A stretch of 7,572 nt of DNA from Actinobacteria bacterium 13_2_20CM_68_14 (lineage in GTDB: Bacteria; Actinomycetota; Thermoleophilia; Gaiellales; Gaiellaceae): contig MNDB01000057.1 of NCBI GenBank assembly GCA_001914705.1, positions 18,629-26,200 on the forward strand. Direction: 5' to 3'. Shown here in pieces: positions 1 through 6,153 of the stretch (its first letter is position 1; each line of letters opens with the position of its first letter). The notes under the pieces were generated by a model. It worked only from the letters and a program-made list of their open reading frames with translations. It did no database searches and had not been told where the DNA came from. A program made the translations under genes and the position numbers.

Positions 1-450
1 CCGCCGCACGAGCGAGACGATCAGCGCCTGCTGCGCCGGCGCCGAGAAGGCGCTGACGACGCCGAGGCAGAGCGTGTCGGCGATCACGACCCACGTTGTC
101 GCGAGGCCTCCCCACGCCAACGCCGCGAGCCCGGCCGCCAGCACGACGGCGAGGCTCTGGGAGACCAACAACAGCTTGCGGCGGTCGAGCCGGTCGGCGA
201 GGCTCCCGGCCCACGGCGTCAGCACCAGGATCGGGATGAACTGCGAGAAGTTGAGGACGCCGAGCAGCAGCGCCGAGTGCGTCAGCCGGTAGATCAGCAG
301 CGCCGCGGCGAGGTTCTGGAACCACGTCCCGCTCGCCGAGAGCGCATTGCCGACGAAGTACGGTCCGAAATCGCGCCGCCGGACGATCCGCCAGACCGCC
401 CGCGGACCGGCTACCCCCTCGTCTCGATTTTCCACCGCCGTCCCGGCCAC
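1..450 (-). CDS. MFS transporter, N-terminal part (truncated by window edge)
   Basis: Inner-membrane transporter of the major facilitator superfamily, probably a drug or siderophore exporter of the MFS_3/EntS-like group; the substrate cannot be read from sequence. Only the first 150 residues are in the window. Seen: a cytoplasmic N-terminus ending in basic RIVRRRDF, then four hydrophobic segments (about residues 29-54, 60-82, 92-115 and 117-148). Between segments 2 and 3 is GSLADRLDRRK, a good match to MFS motif A (G-x3-D-R-x2-R-R-K). Helix 4 ends in SAFSAPAQQALI, typical of this subgroup. The start is taken as GTG at 450; GTG at 435 is equally possible and neither has a clear Shine-Dalgarno. 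The frame is open back to the stop of the upstream gene at 505, leaving a 54-base gap, so co-transcription with that gene is likely. Family assignment is firm, specificity is not. Confidence 0.85.
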   Translation of the reverse strand, partial: MAGTAVENRDEGVAGPRAVWRIVRRRDFGPYFVGNALSASGTWFQNLAAALLIYRLTHSALLLGVLNFSQFIPILVLTPWAGSLADRLDRRKLLLVSQSLAVVLAAGLAALAWGGLATTWVVIADTLCLGVVSAFSAPAQQALIVSLVRR

Positions 451-504
451 GGCGCGATTACTACCCGCGCCGGCCGAGACGACGCGTGAGTAGGCGGTGA
501 CCCG

Positions 505-798
505 TTACGCGGTCTGGTGCTGGATCACCTCGTAGCCCTTGGCATTGGGCGGCGGCATGCCTGCGTCCTGGATCGCCTGCCGGATCTCGGGATCGTCGCC
601 CATCCGGTGGCGGCCATCCTCGCTGTCCCAGAAGTTGATGATCATGACGCCGTCATCCGTCTTGACAACCGTCGACGAGATGCCCCCGTACTCGCTCGCC
701 TTGCGGCTTGCGAGTTCCTCGACGCCTTTCATCTTCCCGAGGACCTCGTCGGGGTTGCCGGAAAACTCAATGATCGACACGACCACGGGCTCAGCCAT
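505..798 (-). CDS. small ABM-like (dimeric alpha/beta barrel) protein
   Basis: A 97-residue protein, probably cytoplasmic, with no signal peptide or membrane segment. The pattern of a beta strand (VVVSIIEF, residues 5-12), an amphipathic helix (about 16-36), two strands (STVVKT and VMIINFWDS) and a second helix (EDGRHRMGDDPEIRQAI) followed by a final strand (YEVIQHQ) fits a ferredoxin-like dimeric alpha/beta barrel such as the antibiotic-biosynthesis-monooxygenase (ABM) or stress-responsive A/B barrel families. I see no catalytic residues that would point to one enzyme, so the function is unknown. The start is well supported by AAGGAGG five bases before ATG. It lies upstream of the MFS gene on the same strand with a 54-base gap, which suggests one transcript. 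It could be a small-molecule-binding or monooxygenase-like partner of the transporter, but that is inference only. Confidence 0.82.
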   Translation of the reverse strand: MAEPVVVSIIEFSGNPDEVLGKMKGVEELASRKASEYGGISSTVVKTDDGVMIINFWDSEDGRHRMGDDPEIRQAIQDAGMPPPNAKGYEVIQHQTA

Positions 799-803
799 TC
801 CAT

Positions 804-810
804 CCTCCTT
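804..810 (-). promoter_or_regulatory. Shine-Dalgarno of the small ABM-like gene
   Basis: AAGGAGG read on the minus strand, five bases before the ATG at 798. It is one of the two strongest ribosome binding sites in the window and fixes this start. Confidence 0.75.
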
Positions 811-825
811 GTAGCGGTCGCGCGG

Positions 826-831
826 AACCTA
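826..831 (-). promoter_or_regulatory. possible -10 box for the ABM-like gene
   Basis: TAGGTT on the minus strand matches the actinobacterial -10 pattern TANNNT. Transcription from it would begin near 819 and give a leader of about 20 bases that holds the Shine-Dalgarno. No convincing -35 hexamer is visible 16-18 bases further upstream, so this is tentative. Confidence 0.3.
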
Positions 832-860
832 CCCGCCGTGCGCCGGGGAGGGAAGAGCCA

Positions 861-886
861 CCCGCGCAGAAGGGGAGCCACGCGGG
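861..886 (-). terminator. possible hairpin terminator downstream of uvrC and small ORF
   Basis: CCCGCG (861-866) and CGCGGG (881-886) are a perfect 6-base inverted repeat with a 14-base loop. It lies between the possible small ORF and the promoter of the ABM-like gene, where a terminator for uvrC would be expected. No T-tract follows on the minus strand, so it would have to be a U-less actinobacterial terminator or simply a GC-rich chance hairpin. Confidence 0.22.
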
Positions 887-904
887 CAGCTCGTCCTCTT
901 CGAG

Positions 905-961
905 TTAAGAGCGCCAGCCCGTGAGCGAGATGTAGCGCGCCGTGCCGCCGTTGGGGTGCAC
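905..961 (-). CDS. possible 18-codon small ORF downstream of uvrC
   Basis: Reading GTG at 961 to TAA at 905 gives MHPNGGTARYISLTGWRS, 18 residues. Three things favour real or former coding: GGAGGAGG lies eight bases before the GTG (970-977), 17 of the 18 sense codons end in G or C, and the composition is protein-like rather than the arginine/proline-rich look of shadow frames here. The same frame is open about 11 codons further upstream, to a TAA, without an ATG. So it may instead be the eroded 3' end of a lost gene. The GTG sits inside an inverted repeat (CCGCCGT at 945-951, ACGGCGG at 960-966) that could fold over the start. I do not recognise the peptide and would not assert expression. 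Confidence 0.25.
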   Translation of the reverse strand: MHPNGGTARYISLTGWRS

Positions 962-1023
962 GGCGGTTTCCTCCTCCGTTGGGTTCGCCCATGCTTACGG
1001 GGGGGTGCGAAGGCGGTTTTGGG

Positions 1024-2874
1024 CTAGGCGCGGCCTGCTTTGTGCAGCTGCGCATAGATAGACCTGGCCGTTTTCGCCGGCACGCCGGGTACGCCTTCGA
1101 GCTCCTCCTGCGAGGCGGCAAGCACCTGCTCGGCCGAGCCGAAGTGCCGCAGCAGTGCACGGCGGCGCGCCGGGCCTACACCCTCGAGGGTGTCGAAGAT
1201 CGATTCCCGTGCAGCCGCCGCGCGGCGCTGGCGGTGAAAGCCGACCGCGAAGCGGTGCGCCTCGTCGCGGATCCTCTGCAGGAGCTGGAGCCCGGGCGAG
1301 TGCGGGTCGAGCTGGACGGGATCGGGGCGGCCGGGCAGGAAAACCTCCTCGGCGCGCTTCGCGAGCGCGATCACGGCCACCCGCGGCAGATCGAAGCGTT
1401 GCATCGCCGCCAGCGCCGCAGAGAGCTGGCCCTTGCCGCCGTCGATCACGACGAGGTTCGGCACCGCCGCGAAACCCTCGTCGTACTCCTCGTCGGCAGG
1501 GTTGCTCATCCGCGCGAAGCGGCGCTCGATCACCTGCGCCATCGCCGCGAAGTCATCCTGGCCGTCGAGCCCGCGCACCGCGAACTTGCGGTAGTGCCCC
1601 TTCTTCGGGGTCGCATCCTGGAAGACAACCATCGAGCCGACCGGCTCAGAAGCCTGGATGTTCGAGATGTCGAAACACTCGATCCGCAACGGCAGGCTCT
1701 CCAGGTTGAGCCCCTCGCGCAGCTCCTCGAGCGCCTCGACCCGCCGCAGCCGCTTCTGCTCTGTCTGGTAGCTCTCCGAGTCCAGGGCGAGCCGTGCGTT
1801 CTGCGTCGCCAGCTCCTGCAGCCGCCGCTTCTCGCCGCGCTCGGCCGCCCGCACCTCGACGCGCGAGCCGCGGCGCTCGCTCAGGAACTCCTCGAGCGCC
1901 GAGACGTCGTTCGCGTCCCGCGGGACGACGATCTGCGGCGGCACGGACGGCGCAGAGCCGTAGTACTCGACGCAGAAGGCCTCGAGCAGCGCCGAGTTCT
2001 CCTGGCCCTCCACGTTCTCCAGGTGGAAGCCGTAGCGGTCGATCATCTTGCCGCCGCGGAGCGGGAAGATCTGCACCGCCGCTTTGTCGCCGTCGACGGC
2101 GAGCCCGAGCACGTCGACGTCGCCGACGCTCCGCTTCTCGACCGCCTGACGCTCGCTCAGCCGGCGGACGGCGAACAGGCGGTTGCGGTAGCGGGCGGCC
2201 TCCTCGAAACGCTCGCCTTCCGCGGCGTCGTGCATCTGCCGCTCCAGCTCACGCTCGATCGTCCGCGTGTCGCCGGAGAGGAAGTTGATCACGCCGTCGA
2301 TGATCTCGGCGTAGTCCTCCTTCGAGATGTAGTCGACGCAGGGCGCGTGGCAGCGCTCGATGTGGTAGTCGAGGCAGGGAATCCCGGAGTGCCGGCCCGG
2401 CTTCGGGCCCTCGCACGGGCGGTACTGGAAGACGCGATTGAGGACATCGAGCGTCTCCCGAACCTTCTTCGCGTTCGCGTAGGGGCCGAAGTACGTGACG
2501 CCGCGCCGGTGCCGCTCGCGCGTGAACATGACGCGCGGGAAATCGTCCTCGACGGTGACGGCGATGTACGGAAAGGACTTGTCGTCGCGCAGCCGGACGT
2601 TGAACGGCGGCCGGTACCGCTTGACGAGGTTCTGCTCCAGGTGCAGCGCCTCGACCTCGCTGCTGGTGACGATCACCTCGATGTCGGCGACCCGCTCGGG
2701 CAGCTGCGCGATCGCGTGCCTGACATCGGCTGAAGCCTGGAAGTAACTGCGCACGCGGGGCCGCAGAGACTTGGCCTTGCCCACGTAAAGGACCTGCCTT
2801 CCCGAGTCCCGGAAGATGTAGACACCGGGCTTCGCCGGCAGCCGTTTTAGCTGCTCTTCGAGTCGTTGCTCCAC
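1024..2874 (-). CDS. uvrC: UvrABC excinuclease subunit C
   Basis: Makes the dual incision beside DNA lesions after UvrA2B loading in nucleotide excision repair; cytoplasmic. The 616 residues match full-length UvrC. Domains in order: GIY-YIG nuclease for the 3' cut (GVY at about 17-19, YVGKA at 30-34, EALHLEQNLVKRY at about 75-87); a four-cysteine cluster (Cys154, 167, 175, 179) matching the iron-sulfur site reported for UvrC; a UVR UvrB-contact motif (about 207-233, ERFEEAARYRNRL); the RNase H-like 5' nuclease with CFDISN, VVIDGGKGQL and RDEAHRFA; and C-terminal helix-hairpin-helix motifs (LEGVGPARRRALL, LEGVPGVPAKTA). The start is uncertain. GTG at 2874 gives the usual MEQRLEEQLKRLP N-terminus and lies eight bases after a TACGCT box; TTG at 2883 would add three residues. 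Neither has a Shine-Dalgarno. It diverges from the GH-like pair. Confidence 0.97.
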   Translation of the reverse strand: MEQRLEEQLKRLPAKPGVYIFRDSGRQVLYVGKAKSLRPRVRSYFQASADVRHAIAQLPERVADIEVIVTSSEVEALHLEQNLVKRYRPPFNVRLRDDKSFPYIAVTVEDDFPRVMFTRERHRRGVTYFGPYANAKKVRETLDVLNRVFQYRPCEGPKPGRHSGIPCLDYHIERCHAPCVDYISKEDYAEIIDGVINFLSGDTRTIERELERQMHDAAEGERFEEAARYRNRLFAVRRLSERQAVEKRSVGDVDVLGLAVDGDKAAVQIFPLRGGKMIDRYGFHLENVEGQENSALLEAFCVEYYGSAPSVPPQIVVPRDANDVSALEEFLSERRGSRVEVRAAERGEKRRLQELATQNARLALDSESYQTEQKRLRRVEALEELREGLNLESLPLRIECFDISNIQASEPVGSMVVFQDATPKKGHYRKFAVRGLDGQDDFAAMAQVIERRFARMSNPADEEYDEGFAAVPNLVVIDGGKGQLSAALAAMQRFDLPRVAVIALAKRAEEVFLPGRPDPVQLDPHSPGLQLLQRIRDEAHRFAVGFHRQRRAAAARESIFDTLEGVGPARRRALLRHFGSAEQVLAASQEELEGVPGVPAKTARSIYAQLHKAGRA

Positions 2875-2882
2875 CGCCAGCA

Positions 2883-2888
2883 AGCGTA
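2883..2888 (-). promoter_or_regulatory. possible -10 box for uvrC, leaderless
   Basis: TACGCT on the minus strand fits TANNNT and stands eight bases before the GTG at 2874. Transcription would begin at or within a base or two of that GTG, so its use would exclude the TTG start at 2883. No -35 is evident. Confidence 0.28.
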
Positions 2889-2894
2889 GATGCC

Positions 2895-2945
2895 CTGAGT
2901 GGCCTGGCCAGCAACATGGGCCACATCAGCGGCCAGACCACTAAG
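2895..2945. repeat. 15-base imperfect inverted repeat in the uvrC / GH-like divergent spacer
   Basis: The left arm CTGAGTGGCCTGGCC (2895-2909) pairs with the right arm GGCCAGACCACTAAG (2931-2945) at 13 of 15 positions, around a 21-base centre. The right arm runs into the TAAGGT box of the plus-strand gene, and the left arm lies just upstream of the uvrC box. This placement suits a repressor operator or a hairpin in the spacer DNA. The arm spacing (36 bases centre to centre, between three and four helical turns) is wide for a single dimer site. A GC-rich chance repeat cannot be excluded. Confidence 0.4.
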
Positions 2946-2947
2946 GT
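2942..2947 (+). promoter_or_regulatory. possible -10 box (or weak Shine-Dalgarno) for GH-like copy 1
   Basis: TAAGGT fits TANNNT and lies eight bases before the GTG at 2956, which would give a leaderless transcript. The overlapping AAGGTG (2943-2948), seven bases before the GTG, could instead act as a weak ribosome binding site. Either reading supports the GTG start. The box overlaps the right arm of the inverted repeat by four bases. Confidence 0.33.
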
Positions 2948-2955
2948 GCCCGCCC

Positions 2956-4202
2956 GTGAGATGGAAGGGCACTGCGCTCGCCCTGCTCGGCGCGGCAGCT
3001 GTCGTGGGGATCGCGATCGGCTTCACGCTTGGCGGCGGCGACAGCACGACGATTACGAACGGCTCGGGAACGACCAACGCCGGCGAGAAATCCGGCCCGG
3101 TCACCGCCTCATCGTCGCGACGGTCGACGACGCGGTCAGGCAGTCCGATCCGAAGGTCGCCGCCCAGCTGATGAAGATCTCGCACGACGCCGGCTTCGAC
3201 GCGATCCTGGTCTCGAGCATGTGGAAGCCGGGCGCCAAGGCGCCTTCGGCCCAGGAACGGCTCACGCTCGGCAACGTCGTCAAGGCCGCTGACACCGAGG
3301 GGATGCGGGTCTTCGTCTTCGTCTGGCACGGGCTCAGCGGCACCACCCCGCGGACGGTGCGCGCCCGCGGGCAGTTCGCGGCCTACGCCGCATCGCTTGC
3401 GCGGGCGTTCCCGCAGATCCGCGACTTCGTCGTCGGCAACGAGCCGAACCTGAACACCTTCTGGATGCCCCAGTTCGGCCCGGGCGGCCGAGACGCCGCG
3501 GCCTCGAGCTATCTCGACCTGCTCGCGCGAACCTATGACGCGCTGAAGGCGGTCTCGCCGGAGATCCAGGTGATCGGCGGCGCGCTCGCGCCCCGCGGCT
3601 CAGACCGGCCCGGGACGAGGCGCGATACGCACTCGCCGACGAAGTTCATCGAGGACCTCGGGGCGGCGTACAGAGCCAGCCACCGCTCCACGCCGATCAT
3701 GGACGCCTTCGCCATCCATCCGTACATGCGAACGTCGAAGCTTCCGCCCACGGACACGCACGCCGCGTCGACGACGATCACGGTCGGCGACTACCCCAAG
3801 CTGGTGACGCTGCTGGCCCGAGCCTTCACCGGAACGCCGCAACGCGGCCCCGGTCTGCCCGTCTACTACACGGAGTTCGGCGTGCAGACTCGCGTTCCGG
3901 CCGCGCACCGCCACGCCTACACGGATCTCCAGTCGCCCTCGGCCATCGACGCGGTCGACCCGCTGACTCAGGCGCGTTACTACCGCGAGGCGCTCGCACT
4001 CGCGGCATGCCAGCCGACGGTCAAGGGGCTGTTCGTCTTCCACACCTTCGACGAGCCGGACCTCGCCGGGTGGCAGTCCGGCCTCTACTACGCCGACCAG
4101 CAGCCGAAGCCGAGCCTGCCGGCCTTCCGCAAGGCCGCCGCGGAGGCGCGGGCCGCGAGTCTGACGCACTGCTCCGGCGTCACCTTTGTCCCCAAGAAGT
4201 AG
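2956..4202 (+). CDS. GH-A-clan glycoside hydrolase-like protein, copy 1, with apparent -1 frameshift
   Basis: Predicted membrane-anchored or exported (beta/alpha)8-barrel glycosidase; substrate unknown. From GTG at 2956 the first frame encodes a signal-anchor (MRWKGTALALLGAAAVV...) and a Gly/Ser/Thr linker to about base 3107, then would stop at 3169-3171. The barrel, homologous to copy 2, is in the -1 frame from about 3099 (LIVATVDDAV onward) to TAG at 4200. The span is 1247 bases, one short of a multiple of three, as a single lost base would give. Catalytic glutamates are retained: acid/base in VGNEPNLN (codon 3441) and nucleophile in YTEFGVQT (codon 3873), plus the barrel motif IHPY. Cysteines at codons 4008 and 4170 match a pair in copy 2. 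This could be a recent pseudogene, a sequencing or assembly error, or recoding. The frame-continuous start at 2916 gives an arginine-rich N-terminus with no signal, so I reject it. The GH-A family assignment is inference from motifs. Confidence 0.7.
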
Positions 4203-4253
4203 CTCCGCCGAGGGGTCAAGCCGTCGCGGGCGACGACCGATGCCCCGTACAGG
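4203..4253 (+). other. spacer between the GH-like paralogs, small hairpin
   Basis: This 51-base spacer contains CGTCG (4222-4226) and CGACG (4231-4235) around a four-base loop, with no T-tract after it. The only purine-rich ribosome-site-like run, GAGGGG at 4210-4215, is about 38 bases before the downstream ATG, too far to serve it directly. I see no -10 box at leaderless spacing here, so copy 2 is most simply transcribed together with copy 1. Confidence 0.25.
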
Positions 4254-5438
4254 ATGCCGCCCATCCGCAAGCTCGCTTTTCTCGCCGCGCTGCTGGCGCT
4301 TGCGGCGGCCGCCCCCTCGCAGGCCGCACCGCGGACGTTCACCGTCGGCGCGTCCGAGTCGGCGAGCCTCGTTCCGGATTCCGTCGTCGCCAAGGCGCGG
4401 ATGGATCTCGCCGTCCTCGCCGGCTTCACCGAGATCGAGGTTCGGGCCGACTGGACGCCGGGCAAGACGGAGCCCACGGCGGAGGAGCTCGCCTCCTTCC
4501 AGGCTAGCGCGCTCGCCGCGCAGCTCGACGCGGTTCGGCTGGTGATTGCCGTCGATACGGGCGGCAGCCTCCAGACGCCGTCGAGCCTGTTCGACCGGAA
4601 GCAGTTTGCCCAGTACACGGCTGCGCTCGCACGATCGCTGCCCTACGTGCGCGACTTCATCGTCGGCAACGAGCCGAACCTGAACAGGTTCTGGATGCCC
4701 CAGTTCGACGGGCGCGGGCGTGATGCTGCGGCGCCTGCCTACGAGGCGCTGCTGGCCAGGACCTACGATTCGCTGAAGGCCGTCTCGCCGTCGATCAACG
4801 TGATCGGTGGTGCTCTCGCGCCGCGCGGCGCCGACCAGTCGCGCTCCGGCCGGCAGACCCACTCGCCGACGACGTTCCTGCGCGACCTCGGCGCCGCCTA
4901 TCGGAAGAGCCGGCGCAGGACCCCGATCATGGACGCGCTCGTCATCCATCCTTACGGCGAGACCTCGAAGACGCCGCCCACGGCGCTGCACCCGAAGTCG
5001 ACCAGCATCTCGATCGCCGACTACCCGAAGCTCGTCAAGCTCCTACGCGACGCGTTTCGCGGCACGGCGCAGCGCGGCGCCTCGCTGCCGATCCTCTACG
5101 GCGAGTACGGTGTCCAGACCCGGATCCCCGCCGGCAAGCTCGGCGCCTACACGAACCTCAGCGTCCCGAGCGCGACCGACGCGGTGTCGCAGACGATGCA
5201 GGCCGCCTACTACAAGCAGGCGATCCAGCTCGCGTATTGCCAACCGACCGTCTCCGGCTTGCTGTTCTTCCACGTCAGCGACGAGCCCGACCTCGACCGC
5301 TGGCAGTCAGGGCTCTTCTACGCCGACGACACGCCGAAGTCGAGCCTGGCCGCGGTCCGGACCGCCGCCCAGGCCGCGCAGGCCGGGACGCTGACCTGCC
5401 CGAAGGCGAAGCCAAAGCAACGGCAGCGGCGGCGCTAG
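4254..5438 (+). CDS. GH-A-clan glycoside hydrolase-like secreted protein, copy 2
   Basis: Predicted exported (beta/alpha)8-barrel retaining glycosidase, 394 residues, substrate unknown. It has a Sec signal peptide: basic MPPIRK, hydrophobic core LAFLAALLALAAAA, then PSQAAP with cleavage near residue 24. Catalytic candidates are Glu140 in FIVGNEPNLN (acid/base, the NEP motif at the end of barrel strand 4) and Glu284 in LYGEYGVQT (nucleophile, strand 7). The spacing of 144 residues suits clan GH-A enzymes such as families 5, 39 and 53. The IHPYG motif (231-235) is also typical. Cys329 and Cys382 recur in copy 1 and may form a disulfide holding the C-terminus to the barrel. The tail KPKQRQRRR is strongly basic and absent from copy 1. 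By eye it is around 60% identical to copy 1 over the barrel, implying an old tandem duplication. No strong Shine-Dalgarno precedes the ATG. I do not recognise the exact family. Confidence 0.85.
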   Translation: MPPIRKLAFLAALLALAAAAPSQAAPRTFTVGASESASLVPDSVVAKARMDLAVLAGFTEIEVRADWTPGKTEPTAEELASFQASALAAQLDAVRLVIAVDTGGSLQTPSSLFDRKQFAQYTAALARSLPYVRDFIVGNEPNLNRFWMPQFDGRGRDAAAPAYEALLARTYDSLKAVSPSINVIGGALAPRGADQSRSGRQTHSPTTFLRDLGAAYRKSRRRTPIMDALVIHPYGETSKTPPTALHPKSTSISIADYPKLVKLLRDAFRGTAQRGASLPILYGEYGVQTRIPAGKLGAYTNLSVPSATDAVSQTMQAAYYKQAIQLAYCQPTVSGLLFFHVSDEPDLDRWQSGLFYADDTPKSSLAAVRTAAQAAQAGTLTCPKAKPKQRQRRR

Positions 5439-5441
5439 CAT
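5436..5441 (+). promoter_or_regulatory. possible -10 box for hemQ, leaderless, overlapping upstream stop
   Basis: TAGCAT fits TANNNT and is exactly seven bases before the hemQ ATG, the spacing of actinobacterial leaderless promoters. Its first three bases are the TAG stop of GH-like copy 2. No -35 is obvious, and no Shine-Dalgarno precedes hemQ. Confidence 0.38.
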
Positions 5442-5448
5442 TGGCCGC

Positions 5449-6153
5449 ATGAGCGGTCAGTACGTCGCGTACACCTTCTACAAGATCGACCCCGCGTGGC
5501 GGCGGCTACCGATCGACGAGCGCGCGGCCGGCAAAGACGCGTTCGCCGAGGTGGTCGAGGACTGGGCCGGGCGCATGGACGCGCTGCGCGCCTATTCGGT
5601 CGCGGGCGTCCGCCCGGACTGCGACTTCTTCCTCTGGAAGATCACCGAGCGATACGAGGATCTCGGCGAGCTCGGCGCGGCGCTGAACGGCACCCCCCTT
5701 GCCGCCTGGCTCCAGACACCGTACTCGTATCTGGCGACGACGAAGGCCTCCGAGTACACCTCGGCCCGGAAGGCGCGCAAGATCGTCCCCAAGGACTCGC
5801 CCTACCTGGTCGTCTACCCGTTCGTGAAGGTGCGGCCCTGGTACGCGCTCTCCGAGGAGGATCGTAGCCGCGCGATGGACGAGCACATGCGGATCGGCCG
5901 CGAGGAGTTTCCGACGATCCACAACCACACCACCTACTCCTTCGGGATCGACGACCAGGAGTTCATGACCGCGTTCGAATGCGACGAGCCCGCCGACTTC
6001 ATGCACCTGATGCTGCGGCTACGCGACAGCGAGGCCTCGCGCTACACCGAGCGTGATACCCCCATCTTCGTCGGGAAGCACGTTCCGGTCCGCGAGGCGC
6101 TGGCCGCGCTGGACGGGGCCGAGGCTAGGGAGAGGGGTCTGGCGGAGGCTTAG
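5449..6153 (+). CDS. hemQ: coproheme decarboxylase (HemQ/ChdC), chlorite dismutase family
   Basis: Last step of the coproporphyrin-dependent heme pathway: peroxide-driven decarboxylation of two propionates of coproheme III to make heme b; cytoplasmic. The 234 residues match the actinobacterial enzyme. The N-terminal half has VAYTFYKIDPAWR and DFFLWKI; the C-terminal half carries YPFVKVRPWYALSEEDR, then EHMRIGREEFP and YSFGIDDQEF. Tyr123 in YPFVK corresponds to the catalytic radical tyrosine and His146 in DEHMRIGR to the proximal heme ligand. Their 23-residue spacing equals that of the characterised Corynebacterium enzyme (Tyr135/His158, from memory). Residues 91-122 contain no histidine, so the distal histidine of that enzyme, 17 residues before the tyrosine, seems absent; His158 and His160 (IHNH) are further unusual histidines. 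It starts 10 bases after GH-like copy 2, but a TAGCAT box suggests its own leaderless transcript. Its 3' end overlaps the convergent small acidic gene by 29 bases. Confidence 0.92.
   Translation: MSGQYVAYTFYKIDPAWRRLPIDERAAGKDAFAEVVEDWAGRMDALRAYSVAGVRPDCDFFLWKITERYEDLGELGAALNGTPLAAWLQTPYSYLATTKASEYTSARKARKIVPKDSPYLVVYPFVKVRPWYALSEEDRSRAMDEHMRIGREEFPTIHNHTTYSFGIDDQEFMTAFECDEPADFMHLMLRLRDSEASRYTERDTPIFVGKHVPVREALAALDGAEARERGLAEA

Noticed and set aside
74..489. Two plus-strand open frames opposite the MFS gene
   Set aside because: The minus strand encodes clear MFS helices and motif A here; the plus frames are antisense shadows.
729..1160. 143-codon minus-strand frame spanning the end of uvrC to the ABM-like gene
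   Set aside because: It overlaps both real genes in another frame, is rich in Arg, Pro and Ser, and has no ribosome site. A different frame within it gives the more protein-like 18-codon ORF.
979..2733. 584-codon open frame on the plus strand opposite uvrC
   Set aside because: It mirrors the codon structure of uvrC in GC-rich DNA, has the Arg/Leu/Asp/Val-rich composition of antisense frames, and shows no recognisable domain.
2916..3098. ATG at 2916 as an uninterrupted start for GH-like copy 1
   Set aside because: The added N-terminus is arginine-rich (HCARPARRGSCRGDRDR) and lacks any export signal, whereas the other frame over the same bases encodes a typical signal-anchor and linker.
3085..3110. 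Programmed -1 frameshifting at a slippery heptamer
   Set aside because: No X-XXY-YYZ heptamer in the correct phase and no obvious downstream pseudoknot; the region reads as a plain indel. Recoding is left open only as a remote option.
3600..4991. 463-codon open frame on the minus strand across both GH-like genes
   Set aside because: It runs antisense through two homologous genes that happen to lie in the same frame, with arginine-rich shadow composition. Its length is a by-product of the duplication and GC content.
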